Notes: generated from the letters alone by a model not told the origin. Counted from the first letter of the stretch, positions 46,371 to 60,400 are shown. The stretch: 64,000 nt of DNA from Amphiduros pacificus (GCA_949316495.1 OX439006.1:43296918-43360917), one strand, 5' to 3'. A program made the numbers and translations.

Positions 46371-47820
46371 AGGGTCGCACAAACATCATTTCATTTAATT
46401 TAATTTGTGAGTATCATTACAATGTGGGCACTATTTGCATGATAATCGACAAAATGTAATATTGTTCAGGGTATTTGTGAAGGGTTCAATCCATCCAAGG
46501 TGAAATATCAGGAGTCTCTATTCTCTCTAATCCCCATCTTGGTGGCCCACAATCGCATTGTGAGTTCTATTATGAAGTCCAAGGCCATCCTTTATTCGGA
46601 CACTATTTTTGCCCAGATTTTTTGTTCGTTTTTCAATAGTACAGCTTATCTTATGTCGATGTTAAGGTGTTTCTTTAAAAAATACTCTACATCAGATTTA
46701 TAGAATAATTTTTGGGGGATACATGGCAAATCTTGTTCTAATGCGGCAACACAAATAAATCATAATAGACCATATATAATGTTTATACCACAGATTATCA
46801 TACAGACATCTTCTATGGTTTCTTGGCCTGTAAGAGAAGCTAGTATTATGACTTCAGACCATATCCTCAGCAGGTGCAAATTCTATTCCTAGCCACAATG
46901 ATATTGATATCCGTCTATCCAGGGACTTCATAGACCTCTGGCTCTTCTACAATTTTCAGGTAGATTCTCTCCTTAAATAATATTCGTGTATCAGTTAAAT
47001 GGTATCGCCTACTCTTAATATATGCAGTCTCCTATACAATAAATAATTTCTATTATTGAAATGAATGAACATGTAGCAACTCAGCATCATGTAGTTGCTA
47101 TGTCGTTATAAGATCTATGTGATCACGTGGTCGGACAACAAGGGCCGGGCGAGCCGACTAAACCTGATGACATCACAAGTGCTCAGTTGTAAGATGCTTT
47201 CATCCAGGAGTAGAGTTAACTCCACATCCGGAATTTATGACCTTGTGAAAATCAATTTAAAGGGGATTTTCTGTTTCCAAATACATTTTCTTGCCAAGTA
47301 TGCACTTGCTTATAATTTGATGAATTCAGATGTGACAGGGTATGAATGACCTCCAAAATGACCTCCAAAATGACCTCCAGAGGCCCTCCACCAGTCATTG
47401 CTTTGACAGACGAGGTTATTGGAGATGCCCATGCATAATTACGCGATTGTATACGTGTACATGGCCATTTCATTTGTCCAAAAGTAATTTAGAATTATAA
47501 CTTAGGGAATTATTGGAAATATCTGGTTGGAAAAATATGTCATAGGTATCGATTTGTTCGTTTGGGGTTTTTACATCAGTTTCAACAACATTATTTCTGT
47601 CATTTCATGATGAGACCTGACATTTAACCAATGGTCCATTCCCTAATTATGTCTTACTATTTTGATATTCATATCATTGACATCTTCACACACTTGCACT
47701 TTCTTTCAAATCATAATAATTACTCCAATATGTCATGTTACAACATTTGCGAAATATCAGACTCGGTGCCTATTGGCTGCTACTCTGCATTACATTGGAA
47801 GCTTTCACTACCTGTAGCCA
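46371..47820. other. Non-coding stretch, nothing firmly recognised
   Basis: ORFs of 84 residues or fewer. There is a GACCTCCAAAAT triplication at 47,350-47,388. A faint LINE-like reading near 46,850 (SDHILSRCKFYS) is too degenerate to call. Confidence 0.45.
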
Positions 47821-48066
47821 CGGGCCTTGGTGCAATTGGTCAGAGCGCCAGCTTATTAGCACCAGTTCCTCTGTGGTGATCCGAAAGTCGTGGGTTTGAA
47901 CCCCGGCCGTGCCGAGATTGAACTCATGATACAATTTTCCATATGAGGGTTAACCCGTTGTCATGTCAAGGACCTGCGACTTGACAATTCAGTGAGGCAG
48001 CACTATATCTGCTCCAAGTAGGTCTCATCACGAAATGATTGAAATAATGTTGAAAGTGATGTAAAC
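47821..48066 (+). mobile_element. tRNA-derived SINE, copy 2
   Basis: Same block order as 13,150-13,468. The head has a degraded A box (TGGTGCAATTGG) and a good B box (GGGTTTGAACCCC). The body has TCAAGGACCTGC, GAGGCAGCACTATATCTG and AATAATGTTGAAAGTGATGT. It lacks about 40 bp in mid-body (ACAAGCCTAAAGGGTTGACC region) and the CAAAC tail. Confidence 0.85.
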
Positions 48067-49585
48067 AGACACTGGGTAAAATATTTTGTCACTTGTATTA
48101 ACACAGGCAATTATTGTCATTGTTTTGGTTAGAAAGTGGGTACAATATCAAATGCATGAGCTGGTAACAACACATGTAAGTAACAATCAACAATGAGTGT
48201 GGTTGTGACAGCTTGTTTTGGTCTGAAAGAGGGCATGCATATTCTATTCTTAATAATCCACAAATCTTAATATTCATTTTAATATCTGCATTTCCAAAAT
48301 AAAAGCTCATTGAGTCCTTAGTCATCTAAATCTGCTTATGATTAACAATATTATATGTAGAGCAAATTATAGATTTTGGATCAATTTTCAAGAGTAATTA
48401 GTGAAAAATGTGATTTGCTAAGCTGACTTTCAAGATTTGCAATAGATGAACATTGAGGAACTTTAAATTGATCCCATGCAATCTAATGATGGTTCAAATA
48501 TATGAAATATATTTCAGGAAGTAACCCATTATAAGTTAGTTTTATCATAATAGTACATAAAACAAATTTAAGTCTAGAAATATTAGAACATTTCTATTCA
48601 AAAGGAGCATATGTGTAATAGAAAAAACTGATGATAGCAAATGCGTTAAATGTAGATACAGATTATCTCATTTGATAGCGGATATTCTTCTGCAAATATT
48701 TATACATTTATTTTCTTCTGCAATATAGGGAATATGCTCATTTCGTTCCATAAATATGTGTAAAACTATTTTTTTCTTTTTGAGGCCATTTATCCTGAGC
48801 AAAAGTGGCGCACTCCAATTTGAAGTCAAATGGAAGTCTTTTACTGCTCATGTCTCCCATTTCGAGTTTTGATTAACATTCCATATTTCTGTGACTGTTT
48901 TTCAGGCCTTTAAGAGATCGAGTGTAGGTTTCTGTCTATTGAACTGGACTAATTTGTCCATAGATTTTTATGTACATTTCAACTTCGTGATTTATGTATA
49001 ATACCTTAATATTTATAGTATGTATAATACCTAAATACCTTTTTTTTAAATAGTATCTTATGCTATTAGTTACCGTTCTAACAATGTGATTTTAAAAGAC
49101 ATAAATGGTCATTTTTCAAAAATGATAGAAACACTTTATACGGTATCAACAACGTTAGACCAGTGGAGGTGAAATCTATTTCAGTGTTAAGCTGTTGTTG
49201 AAGGTGAAACTGATTATCAGACAAATCATTCAATTTGCCTCTGAAGTACACCTCAGGTTTCGACCTCCGCCAAGTTGAGACCGAACAGTGTTTGTCTTGA
49301 CAAGAAGTTCACCTCAGGGTATGGTAAACGTAACACAGTTCAAGTTAACATAATGTGTTTGATTTGTTTGTCTTGTATTTATACGGTCGGGTAGAAACCT
49401 GTCACCGGGACTCAATGCCCTACTCATTATAGAGAATGATTGGGGATCTTTCTCCTGCATTATCACAAAGACATAACATAAATCACGGTCTTTGATTACC
49501 AGTCGTGGAATACTGGCTGTATTGAAAAAATACCTCAGAAGCAGATGTCAACCTTTCTTAACCATACAGCATGACTTAGGTACCT
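48067..49585. other. AT-rich non-coding stretch, nothing recognised
   Basis: No ORF above 75 residues and no repeat beyond a doubled TATGTATAATACCT word near 48,992-49,033. Confidence 0.5.
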
Positions 49586-49652
49586 TGTCCCAACCAGGAT
49601 TCAAACCTCGGACGCATGGGAGACCGACATCTTAACAACTTAGCCACATCCC
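49586..49652 (-). mobile_element. tRNA-like SINE head or tRNA pseudogene
   Basis: On the minus strand: GGGATGTGGCTAAGTTGTTA (A box TGGCTAAGTTG), then GGTTTGAATCC (B box), ending TTGGGACA. The acceptor-stem ends do not pair, so it is not a functional tRNA. A decayed relative is at 45,717, which makes a second SINE family more likely than a one-off pseudogene. No body or tail was delimited. Confidence 0.5.
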
Positions 49653-50114
49653 ATTCCCCCAAAACAGCCAAAACTGCTCTGTCCTGTTAACTGGCCGAAG
49701 AAGAAACATTTCATCAAATATAAGTCACTCTCACTGAAGACAAATACAGGCAGTCAATATATACGTCTATATCTATGTCACTGCCAGTCTGCGGTGGCAA
49801 CTTCCTCACCCAAATGACTTAATTGAGGCTTAGATAAATTGTAAGATGAAAAACCAGTAAACAGATAGAGTATGCGTTAAGGTGATATAAAAACCATTAC
49901 AAATTTCTATATGTATGTGTAAAAGTATAATTAGATATGGAGACACTGTGGGGAATTCGTCTTAACAGTGAAGAACAGGAAACCAACATGACGAGTGTGT
50001 GAAGTGTGCTAAAGCCAAACCGATATACTTCGATATCAGCGACACCCAACCTGGCAGGAGCTGACTTCATTGCTACTCAGTGACCACAGCATTGTCACAG
50101 CCAACATCAACTAG
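49653..50114. other. Non-coding spacer, nothing recognised
   Basis: Unique-looking sequence leading into the G-tract satellite. Confidence 0.45.
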
Positions 50115-52697
50115 CTCATCTCACCCTGCTGACCGGAGGGGGGGGGCAGCATTGATTGCTGGATGTATTGCTCCAGCCCATCTCACCCTGCTGACCGGAG
50201 GGGGGGGGGCACAGCATTGATTGCTGGATGTATTGCTCCAGCTCATCTCAACCTGCTGACCGGAGGGGGGGGCACAGCATTGATTGCTAGATGTATTGCT
50301 CCAGCTCATCTCAACCTGCTGACCGGAGGGGGGGGCACAACATTGATTGCTGGATGCATTGCTCCAGCCCATCTCGCTCTGCTGACTGGAGGGGGCACAG
50401 CATTGATTGCTGGATGTATTGCTCCAGCCCATCTCACCCTGCTGACTGGAGGGGGGCACAGCATTGATTGCTGGATGTATTGCTCCAGCCCATTTCACCC
50501 TGCTGACCGGAGGGGGCACAGCATTGATTGCTGGATGTATTGCTCCAGACCATCTCACCCTGCTGACCGGAGGGGGGGGGGGGGGGCGGGCACAGCATTG
50601 ATTGCTGGATGTATTGCTCCAGACCATCTCACCCTGCTGACCGGAGGGGGCACAGCATTCATTGCTGGATGTATTGCTCCAGACCATCTCACCCTGCTGA
50701 CCGGAGGGGGGGCACAGCATTCATTGCTGGATGTATTGCTCCAGACCATCTCACCCTGCTGACCGGAGGGGGGGAGGGGGCACAGCATTCATTGCTGGAT
50801 GTATTGCTCCAGACCATCTCACCCTGCTGACCGGAGGGGGGGGGGGCACAGCATTGATTGCTGGATGTATTGCTCCAGACCATCTCACCTACTGACCGGA
50901 GGGGGGAGGGGGCACAGCATTGATTGCTGGATGTATTGCTCCAGACCATCTCACCCTGCTGACCGGAGGGGGGGGGCACAGCATTGATTGCTGGATGTAT
51001 TGCTCCAGACCATCTCACCCTGCTGACCGGAGGGGGGGGGCACAGCATTCATTGCTGGATGTATTGCTCCAGACCATCTCACCCTGCTGACCGGAGGGGG
51101 GGAGGGGGCACAGCATTCATTGCTGGATGTATTGCTCCAGACCATCTCACCCTGCTGACCGAAGGGGGGGGGGGGCACAGCATTGATTGCTGGATGTATT
51201 GCTCCAGACCATCTCACCCTGCTGACCGGAGGGGGGGAGGGGGCACAGCATTGATTGCTGGATGTATTGCTCCAGACCATCTCACCCTGCTGACCGGAGG
51301 GGGCACAGCATTGATTGCTGGATGTATTGCTCCAGACCATCTCACCCTGCTGACCGGAGGGGGAGGGGGCACAGCATTCATTGCTGGATGTATTGCTCCA
51401 GACCATCTCACCCTGCTGACCGGAGGGAGGGCACAGCATTGATTGCTGGATGTATTGCTCCAGACCATCTCACCCTGCTGACCGGAGGGGGGGAGGGGGC
51501 ACAGTATTCATTGCTGGATGTATTGCTCCAGACCATCTCACCCTGCTGACCGAAGGGGGGGGGGGCACAGCATTGATTGCTGGATGTATTGCTCCAGACC
51601 ATCTCACCCTGCTGACCGGAGGGGGGGAGGGGGCACAGCATTGATTGCTGGATGTATTGCTCCAGACCATCTCACCCTGCTGACCGGAGGGGGCACAGCA
51701 TTGATTGCTGGATGTATTGCTCCAGACCATCTCACCCTGCTGACCGGAGGGGGAGGGGGCACAGCATTCATTGCTGGATGTATTGCTCCAGACCATCTCA
51801 CCCTGCTGACCGGAGGGAGGGCACAGCATTGATTGCTGGATGTATTGCTCCAGACCATCTCACCCTGCTGACCGGAGGGGGGGAGGGGGCACAGTATTCA
51901 TTGCTGGATGTATTGCTCCAGACCATCTCACCCTGCTGACCGGAGGGGGGGGGGGGCACAACATTGATTGCTGGATGTATTGCTCCAGACCATCTCACCC
52001 TGCTGACCGGAGGGGGCACAGCATTGATTGCTGGATATAATGCTCCAGTCCATCTCACCCTGCTGACCAGAGGGGGGGGCACAGCATTGATTGCTGGATG
52101 TATTGCTCCAGACCATCTCACCCTGCTGACCGGAGGGGGGGAGGGGGCACAGCATTGATTGCTGGATGTATTGCTCCAGACCATCTCACCCTGCTGACCG
52201 GAGGGGGCACAGCATTGATTGCTGGATGTATTGCTCCAGACCATCTCACCCTGCTGACCGGAGGGGGAGGGGGCACAGCATTCATTGCTGGATGTATTGC
52301 TCCAGACCATCTCACCCTGCTGACCGGAGGGGGGGGCACAGCATTCATTGCTGGATGTATTGCTCCAGACCATCTCACCCTGCTGACCGGAGGGGGGGAG
52401 GGGGCACAGCATTGATTGCTGGATGTATTGCTCCAGACCATCTCACCCTGCTGACCGGAGGGGGGGGGAGGCACAGCATTGATTGCTGGATGTATTGCTC
52501 CAGACCATCTCACCCTGCTGACCGGAGGGGACACAGCATTGATTGCTGGATATACTGCTCCAGTCCATCTCACCCTACTGACCGGAATCTGGGGGGGGGA
52601 GGGGGCACAACATTGATTGCTGGATGTATTGTTCCAGCCCATCTCACTCTGCTGACCGGAGGGGGGCACAGCATTGATCGCTCCAGCCCATCTCATC
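50115..52697. repeat. G-tract satellite, unit about 62 bp, about 40 copies
   Basis: Each unit reads CAGCATTGATTGCTGGATGT, ATTGCTCCAGACCATCTCAC, CCTGCTGACCGGA and then a G tract of 5 to about 16 (sometimes split as GGGGGGGAGGGGG). The stem GCTGGATGTATTGCTCCAG-like part is conserved. A block containing CGGAGGGAGGGC recurs at 51,421 and 51,811, 390 bp apart, with matching neighbours, which indicates a higher-order repeat. Edge units (50.1-50.5 kb and 52.55-52.7 kb) are the most diverged (CCAGCCCATCTC). Changing G-tract length shifts frame constantly, so the many ORFs of up to 204 residues on both strands are meaningless. Confidence 0.95.
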
Positions 52698-53172
52698 CTA
52701 ATTATGCATATTGCTCAGACGCTTCTTTAATTTGAAACACAAGTGACAACTTAGGATCAGACCTGTTAGTACTTATCATCTCTATCTTAACCTTGGGAAA
52801 TGGATTTGCTCTCTGCTGGAGCCATTCATCCAACTCAATAAGACTTGCCTAAGCCTCTTAACCATTGATATACTTTAATTTATTGCTGGTTCTTAAAGTT
52901 GAGATAAGCGATGTCTGGGACTATACTTAATAGACCTTCCTGTTCCGAGGTATCACAGATGTTAGAACATGTAATCACACACCTGGTGTGATTCTGATAT
53001 TTATGGACACCCACGTATATCACTTTTTATCATACAAATTAGAATATTTCATTTCAACTGGGACCACAATAATCATCTTAATATTAACCGAATTATATTT
53101 AACTTTAAATTCGACTTAAATCCTTATACCTGCCAATCAACAATTCGAATGATTAAGTTAAGAATCCATGGA
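52698..53172. other. Spacer between satellites, nothing recognised
   Basis: AT-rich single-copy-looking sequence of about 475 bp. Confidence 0.5.
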
Positions 53173-54440
53173 TCTCTATAGCTGTACATCTAAGTATCTA
53201 TGAAGCCAACCTGTAGGTTCAGTGGGCTCTATAGCTGTACATCTAAGTATCTATGTAGCCAACCTGTAGGTTCAATGGGCTCTATAGCTGTACATCTAAG
53301 TGTCTATGCAGCCAACCTGTAGGTTCAGTGGGCTCTATAGCTGTACATCTAAGTGTCTATGCAGCCAACCTGTAGGTTCAGTGGGCTCTATAGCTGTACA
53401 TCTAAGTGTCTATGCAGCCAACCTGTAGGTTCAGTGGGCTCTATAGCTGTACATCTAAGTATCTATGCAGCCAACAGTGGGCTCTATAGCTGTACATCTA
53501 AGTATCTATGCAGCCAACAGTGGGCTCTATAGCTGTACATCTAAGTATTTATGCAGCCGACCTGTAGGTTCAGTGGGCTCTATAGCTGTACATCTAAGTG
53601 TCTATGCAGCCGACCTGTAGGTTCAATGGGCTCTATAGTTGTACATCTAAGTGTCTATGCAGTCAACCTGTAGGTTCAATGGGCTCTATAGCTGTACATC
53701 TAAGCATCTATGCAGCCGACCTGTAGGTTCAGTGGGCTCTATAGTTGTACATCTAAGTGTCTATGCAGTCAACCTGTAGGTTCAATGGGCTCTATAGCTG
53801 TACATCTAAGTATCTATGCAGTCAGCCTGTAGGTTCAGTGGGCTCTATAGTTGTACATCTAAGTATCTATGCAATCAACCTGTAGGTTCAGTGGGTTCTG
53901 TAGGTGCACATCTAAGTATCTATGCAGTCAACCTGTAGGTTCAGTGGGCTCTATAGCTGTACATCTAAGTGTCTATGTAGCCAACATGTAGGTTCAGTGG
54001 GCTCTATAGTTGTACATCTAAGTGTCTATGCAGTCAACCTGTAGGTTCAATGGGCTCTATAGCTGTACATCTAAGTATCTATGCAGTCAGCCTGTAGGTT
54101 CAGTGGGCTCTATAGCTGTACATCTAAGTATCTATGCAATCAACCTGTAGGTTCAGTGGGTTCTGTAGGTGCACATCTAAGTATCTATGCAGTCAACCTG
54201 TAGGTTCAGTGGGCTCTATAGCTGTACATCTAAGTGTCTATGTAGCCAACATGTAGGTTCAGTGGGCTCTATAGTTGTACATCTAAGTGTCTATGCAGTC
54301 AACCTGTAGGTTCAGTGGGCTCTATAGCTGTACATCTAAGTATCTATGCTGCCAACCTGTAGGTTCAATGGGCTCTATAGCTGTACATCTAAGTGTCTAT
54401 GCAGCCAACCTGTAGGTTCAATGGGCTATATAGCTGTACA
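53173..54440. repeat. 53-bp satellite, about 24 copies
   Basis: Units built on CTGTAGGTTCAGTGGGCTCT and ATAGCTGTACATCTAAGTGT plus CTATGCAGCCAAC. Two neighbouring units near 53,470-53,525 lack the 10-bp CTGTAGGTTC segment. The variant GGGTTCTGTAGGTGCACATC recurs 265 bp apart (53,893 and 54,158), exactly five units, so a five-unit higher-order block has been duplicated. The array ends abruptly at 54,440 against the 40-bp satellite. Confidence 0.95.
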
Positions 54441-57400
54441 TTCTACATTGACCTAGTGATGCCAGTGTTGTATGGTCTTCCCTTCAGTGACCTAGTGATG
54501 CCAGGTGTTGTATGGTCTACCCTACAGTGGCCTAGCGATGACAGCTGTTCTATGATCTTCCCTACAGTGACCTAGTGATGCTAGATGGTAATGCTCTTCC
54601 CTTCAGTGGTCTTGTGATGTCAGGTGTTGTATGGTCTTCCCATCAGTGGTCTAGTGATGTCAGGTGTTGTATGGTCTTCCCTTCGGTGTCCTAGTGATGC
54701 CAGGTGTTGTATGGTCTTCCCTACAGTGACCTAGTGATGCCAGGTGTTGCTTGATCTTCCCTTCAGTGGCCTAGTGATGTCAGGTGCTCTATGGTCTTCC
54801 CTTCAGTGACCTAGTGATGCCAGGTGTTGTATTATCTTCCGTACAGTGACCTAGTGATGCCAGGTGTTGCATGATCTTCCCTTCAGTGGCCTAGTGATGC
54901 CAGGTGTTGTATGGTCTTCCCTATAGTGGACTAGTGATGTCAGGTGCTGTATGGTCTTCCCTTTAGTGACCTAGTGATGCCAGGTGTTGTATGGTCTTCC
55001 CTTCAGTGGTCTAGTGATACCAGGTATTGTATGGTCTTCCCTACAGTGTCCTAGCGATGCCAGGTGTTGTATGCTCTTCCCTTCAGTGGCCTAGTGATGC
55101 CAGGTGTTGTATGGTCTTCCCTTCGGTGTCCTAGTGATGTCAGGTGTTGTATGGTCTTCCCTATAGTGGACTAGTGATGTCAGGTGCTGTATGGTCTTCC
55201 CTTTAGTGACCTAGTGATGCCAGGTGTTGTATTATCTTCCCTTCAGTGACCTAGTGATGCCAGATGTTGTATGGTCTTCCCTTCAGTGGCCTAGTGATGC
55301 CAGGTGTTGTATGGTCTTCCCTTTAGTGACCTAGTGATGCCAGGTGTTGTATTATCTTCCCTTCAGTGACCTAGTGATGCCAGATGTTGTATGATCTTCC
55401 TTTCAGTGGCCTAGTGATACCAGGTATTGTATGGTCTTCCCTAAAGTGGCCTAGTGATGCCAGGTGTTGTATGCTCTTCCCTTCAGTGGCCTAGTGATGC
55501 CAGATGTTGTATGATCTTCCTTTCAGTGACCTAGTGATACCAGGTATTGTATGGTCTTCCCTTTAGTGACCTAGTGATGCCAGGTGTTGTATTATCTTCC
55601 TTTCAGTGACCTAGTGATGCCAGATGTTGCATGATCTTCCCTTCAGTGTCCTAGTGATGCCAGATGTTGTATTATCTTCCCTTCAGTGTCCTAGTGATGC
55701 CAGATGTTGTATTATCTTCCCTTCAGTGTCCTAGTGATGCCAGATGTTGTATGATCTTCCTTTCAGTGGCCTAGTGATACCAGGTATTGTATGGTCTTCC
55801 CTAAAGTGGCCTAGTGATGCCAGGTGTTGTATGCTCTTCCCTTCAGTGGCCTAGTGATACCAGGTATTGTATGGTCTTCCCTTTAGTGACCTAGTGATGC
55901 CAGATGTTGTATGATCTTCCTTTCAGTGACCTAGTGATGCCAGGTGTTGTATGGTCTTCCCTTTAGTGACCTAGTGATGCCAGGTGTTGTATTATCTTCC
56001 TTTCAGTGACCTAGTGATGCCAGGTGTTGTATGGTCTTCCCTTTAGTGACCTAGTGATGCCAGGTGTTGTATGGTCTTCCCTTTAGTGACCTAGTGATGC
56101 CAGGTGTTGTATTATCTTCCTTTCAGTGACCTAGTGATGCCAGGTGTTGTATGGTCTTCCCTTTAGTGACCTAGTGATGCCAGGTGTTGTATTATCTTCC
56201 TTTCAGTGACCTAGTGATGCCAGGTGTTGTATGGTCTTCCCTTTAGTGACCTAGTGATGCCAGGTGTTGTATGGTCTTCCCTTTAGTGACCTAGTGATGC
56301 CAGGTGTTGTATTATCTTCCTTTCAGTGACCTAGTGATGCCAGGTGTTGTATGGTCTTCCCTTTAGTGACCTAGTGATGCCAGGTGTTGTATTATCTTCC
56401 CTTCAGTGTCCTAGTGATGCCAGATGTTGTATGATCTTCCTTTCAGTGACCTAGTGATGCCAGATGTTGTATTATCTTCCCTTCAGTGTCCTAGTGATGC
56501 CAGATGTTGTATTATCTTCCCTTCAGTGTCCTAGTGATGCCAGATGTTGTATGATCTTCCTTTCAGTGGCCTAGTGATGCCAGATGTTGTATTATCTTCC
56601 CTTCAGTGTCCTAGTGATGCCAGATGTTGTATGATCTTCCTTTCAGTGGCCTAGTGATACCAGGTATTGTATGGTCTTCCCTAAAGTGGCCTAGTGATGC
56701 CAGGTGTTGTATGCTCTTCCCTTCAGTGGCCTAGTGATACCAGATGTTGTATGGTCTTCCCTACAGTGTCCTAGCGATGCCAGATGTTGTATGGTCTTCC
56801 CTACAGTGGCCTGATGATGCCAGATGTTGTATGGTCTTCCCTACAGTGTCCTAGCGATGCCAGATGTTGCATGATCTTCCCTTCAGTGTCCTAGTGATGC
56901 CAGATGTTGTATTATCTTCCCTTCAGTGTCCTAGTGATGCCAGATGTTGTATTATCTTCCCTTCAGTGTCCTAGTGATGCCAGATGTTGTATGATCTTCC
57001 TTTCAGTGGCCTAGTGATACCAGGTATTGTATGGTCTTCCCTAAAGTGGCCTAGTGATGCCAGGTGTTGTATGCTCTTCCCTTCAGTGGCCTAGTGATAC
57101 CAGGTATTGTATGGTCTTCCCTTTAGTGACCTAGTGATGCCAGATGTTGTATGATCTTCCTTTCAGTGACCTAGTGATGCCAGGTGTTGTATGGTCTTCC
57201 CTTTAGTGACCTAGTGATGCCAGGTGTTGTATTATCTTCCTTTCAGTGACCTAGTGATGCCAGGTGTTGTATGGTCTTCCCTTTAGTGACCTAGTGATAC
57301 CAGGTATTGTATGGTCTTCCCTTTAGTGACCTAGTGATGCCAGGTGTTGTATTATCTTCCCTTCAGTGTCCTAGTGATGCCAGATGTTGTATGATCTTCC

Positions 57401-60400
57401 TTTCAGTGACCTAGTGATGCCAGATGTTGCATGATCTTCCCTTCAGTGTCCTAGTGATGCCAGATGTTGTATTATCTTCCCGTCAGTGTCCTAGTGATGC
57501 CAGGTGTTGTATGGTCTTCCCTTCAGTGTCCTAGTGATGCCAGATGTTGTATGATCTTCCTTTCAGTGGCCTAGTGATACCAGGTATTGTATGGTCTTCC
57601 CTAAAGTGGCCTAGTGATGCCAGGTGTTGTATGCTCTTCCCTTCAGTGGCCTAGTGATACCAGGTATTGTATGGTCTTCCCTTTAGTGACCTAGTGATGC
57701 CAGATGTTGTATGATCTTCCTTTCAGTGACCTAGTGATGCCAGGTGTTGTATGGTCTTCCCTTTAGTGACCTAGTGATGCCAGGTGTTGTATGATCTTCC
57801 TTTCAGTGACCTAGTGATGCCAGGTGTTGTATGGTCTTCCCTTTAGTGACCTAGTGATGCCAGGTGTTGTATGGTCTTCCCTACAGTGGCCTAGTGATGC
57901 CAGGTGTTGTATGGTCTTCCCTACAGTGACCTAGTGATGCCAGGTGTTGTATTATCTTCCCTTCAGTGTCCTAGTGATGCCATATGTTGTATGATCTTCC
58001 TTTCAGTGACCTAGTGATGCCAGATGTTGCATGATCTTCCCTTCAGTGACCTAGTGATGCCAGGTGTTGTATGGTCTTCCCTTTAGTGACCTAGTGATGC
58101 CAGGTGTTGTATTATCTTCCCTTCAGTGTCCTAGTGATGCCAGATGTTGCATGATCTTCCCTTCAGTGGCCTAGTGATGCCAGGTGCTGTATGGTATTGC
58201 CTACAGTGGCCTAGTGATGCCAGGTGTTGTATGGTCTTCCCTTCAGTGTCCTAGTGATGCCAGATGTTGCATGATCTTCCCTTCAGTGGCCTAGTGATGC
58301 CAGGTGTTGTATTATCTTCCCTTCAGTGACCTAGTGATGCCAGATGTTGTATGATCTTCCTTTCAGTGGCCTAGTGATACCAGGTATTGTATGGTCTTCC
58401 CTACAGTGTCCTAGCGATGCCAGGTGTTGTATGCTCTTCCCTTCAGTGGCCTAGTGATGCCAGGTGTTGTATGGTCTTCCCTTCGGTGTCCTAGTGATGT
58501 CAGGTGTTGTATGGTCTTCCCTACAGTGGCCTAGTGATGCCAGATGTTGCATGATCTTCCCTTCAGTGGCCTAGTGATGCCAGGTGTTGTATGGTCTTCC
58601 CTTCAGTGACCTAGTGATGCCAGGTGTTGTATGCTCTTCCCTTCAGTGTCCTAGTGATGCCAGGTGTTGTATGGTCTTCCCTTTAGTGTCCTAGTGATGC
58701 CAGGTGTTGTATGATCTTCCCTTCAGTGTCCTAGTGATGCCAGGTGTTGTATGGTCTTCCCTACAGTGTCCTAGTGATGCCAGGTGTTGTATGCTCTTCC
58801 CTTCAGTGACCTAGTGATGCCAGGTGCTGTATGATCTTCCCTACAGTGTCCTAGTGATGCCAGGTATTGTATGATCTTCCCTTCAGTGTCCTAGTGATGC
58901 CAGGTGTTGTATGATCTTCCCTTCAGTGGCCTAGTGATGCCAGGTGTTGTATGGTCTTCCCTTCAGTGTCCTAGTGATGCCAGGTGTTGTATGCTCTTCC
59001 CTTCAGTGACCTAGTGATGCCAGATGTTGCATGATCTTCCCTTCAGTGGCCTAGTGATGCCAGGTGCTGTATGGTATTGCCTACAGTGGCCTAGTGATGC
59101 CAGGTGTTGTATGGTCTTCCCTTCAGTGTCCTAGTGGTGCCAGATGTTGTATGGTCTTCCCTACAGTGGCCTAGTGATGCCAGATGTTGCATGATCTTCC
59201 CTTCAGTGGCCTAGTGTGGCAGGTGTTGTATTATCTTCCCTTCAGTGTCCTAGTGATGCCAGATGTTGTATGATCTTCCTTTCAGTGACCTAGTGATGCC
59301 AGGTGTTGTATGGTCTTCCCTTTAGTGACCTAGTGATGCCAGGTGTTGTATTATCTTCCCTTCAGTGTCCTAGTGATGCCAGATGTTGTATGATCTTCCT
59401 TTCAGTGACCTAGTGATGCCAGATGTTGCATGATCTTCCCTTCAGTGTCCTAGTGATGCCAGGTGTTGTATGCTCTTCCCTTCAGTGTCCTAGTGATGCC
59501 AGATGTTGCATGATCTTCCCTTCAGTGGCCTAGTGATGCCAGGTGCTGTATGGTATTGCCTACAGTGGCCTAGTGATGCCAGGTGTTGTATGGTCTTCCC
59601 TTCAGTGTCCTAGTGATGCCAGATGTTGCATGATCTTCCCTTCAGTGGCCTAGTGATGCCAGGTGTTGTATTATCTTCCCTTCAGTGACCTAGTGATGCC
59701 AGATGTTGTATGATCTTCCTTTCAGTGGCCTAGTGATACCAGGTATTGTATGGTCTTCCCTACAGTGTCCTAGCGATGCCAGGTGTTGTATGCTCTTCCC
59801 TTCAGTGGCCTAGTGATGCCAGGTGTTGTATGGTCTTCCCTTCGGTGTCCTAGTGATGTCAGGTGTTGTATGGTCTTCCCTTCAGTGTCCTAGTGATGCC
59901 AGATGTTGCATGATCTTCCCTTCAGTGGCCTAGTGATGCCAGGTGTTGTATGGTCTTCCCTTCGGTGTCCTAGTGATGCCAGATGTTGCATGATCTTCCC
60001 TTCAGTGTCCTAGCGATGCCAGGTGTTGTATGGTCTTCCCTACAGTGTCCTAGTGATGCCAGATGTTGCATGATCTTCCCTTCAGTGGCCTAGTGATGCC
60101 AGGTGTTGTATGGTCTTCCCTTCAGTGTCCTAGTGATGCCAGATGTTGCATGATCTTCCCTTCAGTGGCCTAGTGATGCCAGGTGTTGTATGGTCTTCCC
60201 TTCGGTGTCCTAGTGATGCCAGATGTTGTATGGTCTTCCCTACAGTGTCCTAGCGATGCCAGATGTTGTATGGTCTTCCCTACAGTGTCCTAGCGATGCC
60301 AGATGTTGTATGGTCTTCCCTACAGTGTCCTAGCGATGCCAGATGTTGTATGGTCTTCCCTACAGTGTCCTAGCGATGCCAGATGTTGTATGGTCTTCCC

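Noticed and set aside
46820-46990. Second LINE C-terminal remnant (SDHILSRCKFYS)
   Set aside because: Only a dozen residues resemble the pattern and the frame breaks at once; insufficient.
49586-49652. Functional tRNA gene on the minus strand
   Set aside because: The acceptor stem does not pair and a decayed relative exists at 45.7 kb; it fits a SINE head or pseudogene.
50121-52735. Many long ORFs (up to 204 residues) on both strands with Cys/Pro or Asp/His repeats
   Set aside because: They follow the G-tract satellite, change frame with every G-tract length, and overlap on both strands; they are repeat by-products, not genes.
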